Assembly (NCBI GenBank): GCA_943913335.1
Contig: CALTXS010000019.1
Coordinates: 1-9,397 of the forward strand
Direction of reading: 5' to 3'
Source of the DNA: an uncultured Lysobacter sp.
GTDB lineage: Bacteria > Pseudomonadota > Gammaproteobacteria > Xanthomonadales > Xanthomonadaceae
Length of the DNA stretch: 9,397 nucleotides
The position numbers and the translations under genes were made by a program. Positions 1-5,308 of this stretch are shown in pieces (position 1 is the first letter of the stretch; each line of letters starts with the position of its first letter). The notes beneath the pieces were generated by a model. That model was not told where the DNA came from and did no database searches. It saw only the letters and a program-made list of their open reading frames with translations.

Positions 1-1401
1 TTGCGAGTCCCGTCAACGTCCCTGGCGCAATCAGCAGAAATGCAACGGGAACTGGAATCTGCGATAAAAAAACAGCCGCAGGTTCAGACGATGTTTTCGC
101 GTACCGGTACCGCGGAAGCCGCAATCGATCCAATGCCTGCCAATATTTCCGACAGCGTTATCGTGTTAAAGCCGAGATCGCAATGGCCAGACCCGGGTCT
201 TTCCAAGGAAGAGCTGGTAGAAAAATTTGAAAGCGTTGCGAAAACGCATATCGGCAATAATTTCGAATTCAGTCAGCCGATCGAATTGCGATTCAACGAG
301 CTTATTTCCGGAGTACGCTCCGATATGGCGGTGATGATCTATGGCGAGGATTTCGATGTTCTTCGTAAGGTAGCGGACGAAGTGGCGGGCAAATTACGCA
401 CTGTTGACGGTGCGGTTGACGTACAGGTGGAACAGGTGGCTGGCTTGCCCGCCATGACTGTGCAAGTTGATCATTCCGCCGCATCTCAATTCGGACTGAC
501 GGCTCAGGATGTCGCGCAGGCGTTTTCCACGGCAGTCGGGGGTGAGTCTGCAGGCACCATTTTTGAAGCGGATCGGCGCTTTGAAGTCGCTGTACGTCTC
601 GAGGAGAGCATGCGTGCGGATCCGGTGCAATTGGCCGCACTGCCGGTAATCGGACCAAGCGGGGTTTCGGTACCTCTGTCGTCTGTCGCAAAAATCGTCG
701 TCGCGGAAGGTCCTAACCAGATTAGTCGCAACAATGGCAGCCGCCGCATTGTCGTACAGGCCAATGTCCGCGGGCGTGACCTCGGGGGCTTCGTGACGCA
801 AGCTCAGGAACAGGTATCGGCCGTAAAATTGCCTCCTGGTATCCGCATTGAATGGGGAGGCCAATTTGAGAATCTGCAACGCGCCGAACGTCGACTCGCT
901 TTCGTCATTCCGATCGTCTTTATCCTCATTGGTGGACTGCTGTACATGGCACTAGGGAGCATTCGCGAGGCGGCACTGGTCTTCGCTTGCGTGCCACTGG
1001 CCTTGGTTGGCGGCGTGCTTGCACTTTCCGTTCGCGGCATGCCGTTCTCGGTCTCGGCAGCCGTTGGTTTCATTGCAGTTTCAGGCGTTGCCACGTTGAA
1101 CGGTCTCGTTCTGATGCAAGCCATCCGGGAGCAATTCGACGCCGGAACGGTTTCGCTGGAAGCGGCGCGGATCGGCGCGAAGAGTCGATTGCGCGCTGTG
1201 CTGACAACCGCACTCGTGGCCATCGTCGGCTTCATGCCAATGGCAATGGCAGCCGGAGCCGGGGCGGAGGTCCAGAAACCCTTGGCAACCGTCGTAATTG
1301 GCGGTCTGCTCACGGCAACGCTATTGACCTTGCTGGTTCTTCCGGCATTCGCGAGTCGTACCCTGCGTGCTCGCGAGAAGGTCGCATTGCCGACAGATTG
1401 A
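1..1401 (+). CDS. czcA: CzcA/CusA-type heavy-metal RND efflux pump, C-terminal part (5' end outside window)
   Basis: This is the inner-membrane proton-driven pump subunit of a tripartite metal exporter (CzcCBA/CusCBA class). The 466 visible residues are the C-terminal part of a protein that is normally about 1,040 aa. The frame is open at base 1 and residues 2-20 already match the interior of the family, so the TTG at base 1 is not a start. Residues 1-290 are periplasmic porter and docking sequence. Five membrane segments follow at about 298-318, 324-345, 352-376, 398-418 and 428-452. Family signatures are GMPFS (346-350), the VSGVATLNGLV stretch (360-370), GFMPMA (410-415) and GAGAEVQKPLA (419-429), all typical of the heavy-metal RND branch rather than AcrB-like drug pumps. 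The TM4 proton-relay and metal-site residues lie upstream, so the substrate cannot be read. The two CDF genes downstream support Zn/Co/Cd. The partner subunits (CzcB, CzcC) are not in view. Confidence 0.92.
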   Translation: MRVPSTSLAQSAEMQRELESAIKKQPQVQTMFSRTGTAEAAIDPMPANISDSVIVLKPRSQWPDPGLSKEELVEKFESVAKTHIGNNFEFSQPIELRFNELISGVRSDMAVMIYGEDFDVLRKVADEVAGKLRTVDGAVDVQVEQVAGLPAMTVQVDHSAASQFGLTAQDVAQAFSTAVGGESAGTIFEADRRFEVAVRLEESMRADPVQLAALPVIGPSGVSVPLSSVAKIVVAEGPNQISRNNGSRRIVVQANVRGRDLGGFVTQAQEQVSAVKLPPGIRIEWGGQFENLQRAERRLAFVIPIVFILIGGLLYMALGSIREAALVFACVPLALVGGVLALSVRGMPFSVSAAVGFIAVSGVATLNGLVLMQAIREQFDAGTVSLEAARIGAKSRLRAVLTTALVAIVGFMPMAMAAGAGAEVQKPLATVVIGGLLTATLLTLLVLPAFASRTLRAREKVALPTD

Positions 1402-1474
1402 ATGATTAATGTCGATAATAGATAAGAACCCGGGTCCAACCCAAGATCGCGGGTTGTCCTGGCACAATAGTTCC

Positions 1475-1483
1475 AGAAGGAGG
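1475..1483 (+). promoter_or_regulatory. Strong Shine-Dalgarno for the short CDF-like gene
   Basis: AGAAGGAGG sits 6 nt before the ATG at 1490. It is the best ribosome binding site in the window and decides the start of the downstream gene. It rules out the longer reading from the ATG at 1409, whose extra 27 residues look like translated intergenic DNA. Confidence 0.85.
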
Positions 1484-1489
1484 TTTCAT

Positions 1490-2152
1490 ATGTCAGATTG
1501 CGATTGCGGCAAGCCCGTAGAACTCAAGTCGATGGAGGCGAGACAGCGCCGGGTATTGATGATCGTCATGTCGATTAATATCGTGACGTGCATCATGATG
1601 TTCAGCGCCGCTTACTTCAGCGGGTCGTCGTCGCTACTTTCAGGGACGCTGGATAACCTCGGTGACGCTGCTACCTATCTGCTGAGCATCCTTGTCATCG
1701 GTGCCAGCGTACGGGCTAAGGCACGTGTTGCACTGTTTAAAGGGCTGCTGATATTTGGCGCAGCCATCGCCGTTGGACTGCAGATCATCTGGCGACTGAA
1801 TAACCCGGCTGTTCCGGTCTTTGAAACCATGGGCGTGGTGGCGGCGTTGAACCTTGCATTGAACGGCGTCTGTCTGTGGCTATTGACGCCGATTCGCGAC
1901 ACCGACATCAATATTTCGTCTGCCTGGGAATGTTCACGAAACGACATGTTTGAAGGCGTAGCCGTCCTCGCCGCTACGGCAGGCGTCTGGCTATTTGAAT
2001 CGGGATGGCCAGACCTGGTTGTTGCCATCGCATTGCTGGTCATGTTCCTTCGCTCGGCGTGGCGCGTCCTTCGTTCTGCGTGGAGAAGCCTATCGTCGAG
2101 TCCGGATTCCGCGGCAACTTGCGGCGCCTCGCCAAGGGGGATGAATAAATGA
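1490..2152 (+). CDS. Short CDF-like cation transporter (membrane domain only)
   Basis: A 220-aa membrane protein resembling the transmembrane half of cation diffusion facilitators, which exchange divalent metals for protons at the inner membrane. Hydrophobic segments lie at about 22-43, 47-72, 82-101, 112-133, 154-170 and 174-190. The metal-site positions of the fold appear as D55-xxx-D59 in the second segment and C148-xxx-D152 in the CSRND motif before the fifth; a His is more usual at the position of C148. From memory, CSRND recurs in a subfamily annotated simply as cation transporter. The N-terminus carries a small cysteine cluster (C4, C6). The usual cytoplasmic ferredoxin-like C-terminal domain is absent; after residue 190 there is only a basic/Ser-rich tail. 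The start is set by the strong ribosome binding site. The stop overlaps the next ATG by 4 bp (ATGA), implying translational coupling with the CzcD-like gene. The substrate is not deducible. Confidence 0.8.
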   Translation: MSDCDCGKPVELKSMEARQRRVLMIVMSINIVTCIMMFSAAYFSGSSSLLSGTLDNLGDAATYLLSILVIGASVRAKARVALFKGLLIFGAAIAVGLQIIWRLNNPAVPVFETMGVVAALNLALNGVCLWLLTPIRDTDINISSAWECSRNDMFEGVAVLAATAGVWLFESGWPDLVVAIALLVMFLRSAWRVLRSAWRSLSSSPDSAATCGASPRGMNK

Positions 2153-3030
2153 GTGGCGGACATGATCATGGCGCCGGCGAAATCAAGCACGAAAAGCCGC
2201 TTTGGATCGCGCTCTTACTGACAGGTACTTTCCTGATTGCCGAAGTCGTCGGTGGACTGATTACAAACAGCCTTGCACTGCTTTCCGATGCGGCGCACAT
2301 GGGGACTGACGTGCTAGCGCTCGGCATTTCGCTGTTCGCGGTTCGTCTTAGCCGTAGGCCGGCAGATGCAAAGAAGACATACGGCTATGCCCGCATGGAA
2401 GCAATCGGGGCGCTGATAAACGGGGGAATGCTCTTTCTGGTGGCTGGCTACATCCTATGGGAAGCGTTTGGCAGGTTTCAGAAATCAACCGAAGTTGCGT
2501 CAGTTGGAATGCTTGTCATCGCAACGCTGGGCCTTGTCATTAACCTGATCTCAATGCGGTTGCTCGCGGCAGGCTCGGGCGAGAGCCTGAATGTCAAAGG
2601 CGCATATCTTGAGGTGTGGGCTGACATGCTCGGTTCCCTGGGTGTGATAGCAGGTGCGGTCATCATTTATTTCACGGGATGGACCATCATCGATCCGATT
2701 GTTGCCGTGCTGATTGGCCTTTGGGTACTTCCACGAACATGGCGACTAATGTCCCAAGCCGTACATATGCTGATGCAGGGTGTTCCGGAAGGACTGGAAC
2801 TGGCGACCGTCGATGGTGCACTGAGGGAGATCAAAGGCGTCCGCGAGTTGCACAACCTGCATATCTGGGCACTGGGGTCAACGCAAACGGTTCTGACGAC
2901 GCATCTTGTCTATGATGAAACCGAAATTGATGCGGAAGCTCTAAGGCAAGAAGCGACTCGGATGCTTAGGGATCGCTTTGATGTGCATCAAAGCACGATT
3001 CAAATCGAATCAAGTGCATGCATAAACTGA
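2149..3030 (+). CDS. czcD: CzcD-like CDF zinc/cobalt/cadmium efflux protein
   Basis: A 293-aa cation diffusion facilitator that moves Zn2+, Co2+ or Cd2+ from cytoplasm to periplasm in exchange for protons. The His-rich N-terminus (H5, H7, H14) precedes six membrane segments at about 17-37, 42-66, 86-104, 117-139, 156-176 and 180-196. The TM2 metal pair is H50-xxx-D54, in the SDAAHMGTD signature. The TM5 pair is E155-xxx-D159, in a GAYLEVWAD stretch that as I recall is also found in Cupriavidus metallidurans CzcD, where other CDF proteins have His. The cytoplasmic C-terminal domain (about 205-293) holds H235, H238, H252 and H280 as possible metal ligands, including the HNLHIWAL motif. The length matches the family. 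A ribosome binding site AAGGGGG (2134-2140) lies inside the preceding gene, and the start overlaps that gene's stop by 4 bp, so the two are co-translated. It is the last gene before a terminator. Confidence 0.93.
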   Translation: MSGGHDHGAGEIKHEKPLWIALLLTGTFLIAEVVGGLITNSLALLSDAAHMGTDVLALGISLFAVRLSRRPADAKKTYGYARMEAIGALINGGMLFLVAGYILWEAFGRFQKSTEVASVGMLVIATLGLVINLISMRLLAAGSGESLNVKGAYLEVWADMLGSLGVIAGAVIIYFTGWTIIDPIVAVLIGLWVLPRTWRLMSQAVHMLMQGVPEGLELATVDGALREIKGVRELHNLHIWALGSTQTVLTTHLVYDETEIDAEALRQEATRMLRDRFDVHQSTIQIESSACIN

Positions 3031-3032
3031 CA

Positions 3033-3067
3033 GGGCCAGGCAGGATATTACTGCCTGGGACTGGCCC
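3033..3067 (+). other. Hairpin immediately after the czcD-like stop
   Basis: CCAGGCAG (3036-3043) pairs perfectly with CTGCCTGG (3051-3058) around a 7-nt loop. A competing arrangement pairs GGGCCAG (3033-3039) with CTGGCCC (3061-3067). No T-run follows, so it is not a classical terminator. It begins 3 nt after the stop codon and could protect the mRNA 3' end or pause transcription ahead of the true terminator at 3139. Confidence 0.55.
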
Positions 3068-3138
3068 GGTCTCCCATCGCACTTTCTGCCTCACGAATGT
3101 TTCGCGCCGATCTTGAATTGCAGAACATTCGAAATAAG

Positions 3139-3168
3139 AACCCACCGACGGATGTTGGTGGGTTTTTT
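3139..3168 (+). terminator. Rho-independent terminator of the metal-efflux genes
   Basis: AACCCACC (3139-3146) pairs with GGTGGGTT (3157-3164) around a 10-nt loop, and the T-run continues to 3168. The stem is perfect at 8 bp. It lies about 110 bp after the czcD-like stop, and the end of the minus-strand Mur-ligase remnant is 2 bp further on. On the minus strand the stem is followed by CTTATTTC, so it may have worked in both directions between convergent genes. Confidence 0.85.
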
Positions 3169-3170
3169 CG

Positions 3171-3363
3171 TTAATTGACCACACGCTCGAGCAGTTCAAT
3201 CACTGCGTCGCGCTCGTCCATGGCATGAATGGGTAGAACCAGGACATCGCCGGTCCGCGCCCAGTCCAATGCGGCACTGATCAACTGGTGAATATCCGCG
3301 ACGACCATCACCTGCTCAGTGGGAATGCCTGCCCTTGTCACGGCGCCCTTGAATAACGCTCCT
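3171..3363 (-). pseudogene. C-terminal remnant of a Mur ligase family protein
   Basis: The minus strand here encodes about 62 residues plus a TAA stop (3171-3173) that match the C-terminus of the Mur ligase family protein at the right end of the window. The shared core is GDVLVLP followed by I/V-H-A, then x-x-ER, and it extends through QLI, LxWA and VI-x-LL. By hand alignment about 27 of 62 positions are identical. Similarity fades at about 3350-3363, where AT-rich, non-homologous DNA begins. No start codon, ATP-binding loop or central domain is present, so it cannot make a functional ligase. The divergence from the intact gene is too great for a recent duplication. It looks like the tail of an old paralog or a horizontally acquired homolog, cut at the island edge or by an earlier deletion. 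Confidence 0.75.
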
Positions 3364-3389
3364 CGGCATTCTTTTTTGTAAGTTTTTTT

Positions 3390-3425
3390 GCTAAATAGAC
3401 TTTAGTTTGCAACACTCTATTTAGC
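3390..3425. repeat. Inverted repeat, 10-bp arms
   Basis: GCTAAATAGA (3390-3399) and TCTATTTAGC (3416-3425) are perfect inverted copies separated by 16 bp. The arms are AT-rich and no T-run follows the right arm, so a terminator is unlikely. The position beside a tRNA attachment scar suggests a protein-binding site (integrase, excisionase or a regulator), but this is inference. Confidence 0.6.
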
Positions 3426-3465
3426 GTGGGCTATTGCATTATTTCGTGACAGATGCACGTTTTTG

Positions 3466-3485
3466 TGTCCCAGAAATGTCCCAGA
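3466..3485 (+). repeat. Tandem direct repeat TGTCCCAGA x2, 11-bp period
   Basis: TGTCCCAGA occurs at 3466-3474 and again at 3477-3485. The 11-bp period would place both copies on the same face of the helix. Short, helically phased direct repeats 40-60 bp from a tRNA crossover site are the typical look of integrase arm-type sites. Confidence 0.6.
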
Positions 3486-3524
3486 CAGGCCTGAAAGGCG
3501 CATGGTTGCGCTGTGAACCCACCT

Positions 3525-3569
3525 CTCATAATGCTGGGGTCGGTGGTTCGAGTCCACCCATAGCCACCA
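3525..3569 (+). other. tRNA-Met 3' fragment: attachment-site scar (att) of an integrated element
   Basis: The sequence runs from the anticodon loop CTCATAA (CAT at 3527-3529) through the variable region and a perfect T-arm (GGTGG 3542-3546, loop TTCGAGT, CCACC 3554-3558). It continues into the acceptor 3' strand CATAGCC (3559-3565), discriminator A, and an encoded CCA (3567-3569). A 77-nt tRNA would begin near 3493, but the bases there supply no GGCTATG acceptor strand and no D-arm, and the five bases before the loop pair poorly with the anticodon 3' strand. So it is only the 3' half. Tyrosine integrases often cross over in the anticodon loop or T-arm and leave such a displaced 3' copy at the far end of the element. 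The orientation implies that the element extends left from here, with the intact tRNA-Met beyond the window. Confidence 0.75.
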
Positions 3570-3583
3570 ATTGCAGACACTGA

Positions 3584-4177
3584 TCAGGGCGGCTTTTTCG
3601 AGACATACGCGCTTCCTGCGACAACAAACCGCAGCTCCAGATCGGGTGCTTTGCTGATTCCTACGCGCGGGCATGCAAGAATCACATCCGGTGTCCAACC
3701 ATCGTCCTGAATGGTGATGATTCCCTCACCGATGATATCTAACCCGTCTAGATTCCTGTCAATTCCGAATGCTTGGGCCAGCTTGCCCGGTCCGCTACAC
3801 AAGTCACGAAGGGCCTCACGACCCCGCGCCTGCCGCATTAGATTGATCCCTTTCAGCGGCTCCGCTGCCCTCAATAGAACCGCTGCCCCGTCCCCTTCCT
3901 GCCCGCATACCGCGTTGGCACACCAGTGAATGCCGTAGCTGAAGTAGACATAAAGATGTCCGGCGCGTCCAAACATGGATCGATTCCGCAGAGTTTGACC
4001 ATGGTACGTATGTGAAGCAGGATCGTCCTGGGCATAGGCCTCCACTTCCACTAAGCGTGCGATGCGCCCGTCTTCGTGTACCAAAAGCTTGCCAAGGAGT
4101 TCCGGAGCAACCATGTCCGGCTTGCGAGAAAAGAACTCACGCGGAAGAACACTTCGTTTAGAAAACATATGCGTCAT
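3584..4177 (-). CDS. Alkyladenine (3-methyladenine) DNA glycosylase, AAG/MPG family
   Basis: A monofunctional base-excision repair enzyme of about 197 aa that removes 3-methyladenine, hypoxanthine and related damaged purines. The AAG fold motifs are in order: LLGKLL (27-32); VEVEAY (43-48), whose E46 aligns with the catalytic Glu125 of human AAG and Y48 with Tyr127; H56 in DPASHTYHG, aligning with His136; RNRSMFG (64-70); and LYVYFSYG (75-82), where Y81 corresponds to the base-flipping Tyr162. LLRAAEPL (101-108), the GPGKL motif (129-133) and PRVG (170-173) follow. No catalytic residue appears lost and the length is normal for bacterial members. Either the ATG at 4177 or the one at 4168 could be the start; neither has a clear ribosome binding site. 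It is the first gene right of the tRNA scar and lies 57 bp downstream of the CorA-like gene, possibly in the same transcript. Confidence 0.92.
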   Translation of the reverse strand: MTHMFSKRSVLPREFFSRKPDMVAPELLGKLLVHEDGRIARLVEVEAYAQDDPASHTYHGQTLRNRSMFGRAGHLYVYFSYGIHWCANAVCGQEGDGAAVLLRAAEPLKGINLMRQARGREALRDLCSGPGKLAQAFGIDRNLDGLDIIGEGIITIQDDGWTPDVILACPRVGISKAPDLELRFVVAGSAYVSKKPP

Positions 4178-4234
4178 TGGCCCTAGGTTCTGCCGCTGAC
4201 CGGAACCGGCTCGTCCGATTGTGGTGTATGTGCG

Positions 4235-5236
4235 CTAGAACCACTTGCGGTGGGCGCTAATGACAATCAGCAGCGCCGATACTGCAAGCATCGCGCCGAT
4301 CGTGACAAAGAAGCCCAAGTCCTTTGTTCCGAAGAAGCTGGTCTCAAAATTCATGCCCATTGCTCCCACCACTACGGACATAAAGCCAAATGTAGCGGCC
4401 AGAAAAGACAGGACCCGGAGGCTCTTGTTGGTGCGAAGTGCGATTCTGTTGGTGAGGACTTCGAGCGTTCCGACGACCAGTTCGCGCATGCCCTCTACGG
4501 CGCTGACTGCATTTAGAAATTGCTGTTCCAACCTCTCAAACTGCCTGGCAACCGACTCTGGGGCCTCAGGCATGAAGTCGGCGCGAGCAAGGCTCGAGAA
4601 CACAATGCGGTGACTGTTAATCATTCTGCGTAGCCGCGCGGCCGTCTTGCGCATGTTGGCCAGCTTTACCGAGTCCTCGTCATGCCGGTCCTCCAATATA
4701 TCGGCTTCGATCCGATCCAACTCTCCTTCGAACTGCATTACCGCTTCGAAATACGTGTCTAAGCTCCAGTCCAGCAGCGATCCCATGAAAGAACGTGCAT
4801 CGAGACAACCGAGGCGAGAATGTCCGTATTCCCGCTCGCAAAGCGCATCGATGAAGGCGATAGGTCTTTCGTGACGGCTCATGATGAAGCCTGGCCCCAA
4901 GAAGAGGTCCAGCATCTTCCCGTCAAATTTAAGATTTCCCGTATGGTGAGGAACGGCAACCCGACACCACGCAAATTCACCGTCCACGCCGATCAGCGGA
5001 GTGCTCCCTGTCGAAGTCGCATTCTCTACCAGCGGCGCCGGAATCTTTAATCGAACCAGGACCGACTCCGGACAGGTATTCGTCTGAAGATCAATCCAGA
5101 ACATGTCGTCAGGACGTTCTGACGGTGCGAGCTCGGCGCAGTCGACCGCTTTAGCCTGACCGTCTGCGCAGTAATGGATAATTCTCACTCCATCGCAGTT
5201 AAACGCTGAATTTGGTTGGCAGAGAGACGCGTTCAT
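4235..5236 (-). CDS. CorA/ZntB-type divalent metal ion transporter
   Basis: A 333-aa inner-membrane channel-type transporter of the CorA superfamily, which forms pentamers and moves Mg2+, Co2+, Ni2+ or, in ZntB, Zn2+. A large soluble N-terminal domain (1-270) ends in a charged, coiled-coil-rich stretch (about 150-265). Two C-terminal membrane segments follow at about 274-293 and 307-328, with the signature G294-M295-N296 at the end of the first. The periplasmic loop (297-306) reads FETSFFGTKD and lacks the MPEL motif of classical CorA, so ion choice is uncertain. The tail ends in the basic HRKWF. I chose the ATG at 5236, with GGGAAAG at 5240-5246 as ribosome binding site. The frame stays open to a GTG at 5290, but that GTG and the added codons lie in a perfect hairpin. 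It lies downstream of katE with a 72-bp gap. Confidence 0.9.
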   Translation of the reverse strand: MNASLCQPNSAFNCDGVRIIHYCADGQAKAVDCAELAPSERPDDMFWIDLQTNTCPESVLVRLKIPAPLVENATSTGSTPLIGVDGEFAWCRVAVPHHTGNLKFDGKMLDLFLGPGFIMSRHERPIAFIDALCEREYGHSRLGCLDARSFMGSLLDWSLDTYFEAVMQFEGELDRIEADILEDRHDEDSVKLANMRKTAARLRRMINSHRIVFSSLARADFMPEAPESVARQFERLEQQFLNAVSAVEGMRELVVGTLEVLTNRIALRTNKSLRVLSFLAATFGFMSVVVGAMGMNFETSFFGTKDLGFFVTIGAMLAVSALLIVISAHRKWF

Positions 5237-5257
5237 GTACTTTCCCGATACACAATG

Positions 5258-5292
5258 AGGTGGCGCTTCGGCGATTCGCAGAAGCGCCACCT
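5258..5292. repeat. Perfect 12-bp hairpin between katE and the CorA-like gene
   Basis: AGGTGGCGCTTC (5258-5269) is the exact inverse of GAAGCGCCACCT (5281-5292), around an 11-nt loop. It lies just after the katE stop and before the CorA-like start, read on the minus strand. No T-run follows on either strand, so it is at best a weak terminator. It may stabilise the katE mRNA 3' end or reduce read-through into the transporter gene. Confidence 0.75.
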
Positions 5293-5308
5293 GATTACGT
5301 CATTGGAC

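Larger units (their letters stand above)
3364..3524. other. AT-rich non-coding stretch at the island edge with putative integrase arm sites
   Basis: No convincing gene is present. The stretch starts with T-tracts (3372-3377 and 3383-3389), followed by a 10-bp inverted repeat and then a tandem 9-bp repeat, both listed separately. It lies directly left of the tRNA-Met fragment. This is where the arm-type binding sites of a tyrosine integrase or its accessory proteins would be expected in an integrated element. No integrase gene is in the window. Confidence 0.45.

Noticed and set aside
1..3. TTG as start of the RND pump
   Set aside because: The first residues already align inside the CzcA family, so it is simply the window edge.
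804..1439. 211-aa minus-strand reading frame opposite the RND pump
   Set aside because: It is a shadow of the pump coding frame, with Ala/Ser/Thr/Arg-rich composition and no family match.
1438..1455. AACCC/GGGTT small inverted repeat before the short CDF gene as a terminator or riboswitch
   Set aside because: It is only a 5-bp stem with no T-run and no recognisable metal-riboswitch features.
1409..1489. 27-residue N-terminal extension of the short CDF-like gene
   Set aside because: The strong ribosome binding site at 1475-1483 is placed for the ATG at 1490, and the extension does not look like protein of this family.
3417..3698. Minus-strand 93-aa reading frame containing WVDSNHRPQHYE
   Set aside because: The DSNHRP-type peptide is a well-known false protein produced by translating the antisense of a tRNA 3' end; here it is exactly the tRNA-Met fragment at 3525-3569.
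5237..5290. 18-residue N-terminal extension of the CorA-like gene from a GTG
   Set aside because: It is translated from the intergenic hairpin at 5258-5292; the ATG at 5236 has a better ribosome binding site and gives the usual family length.
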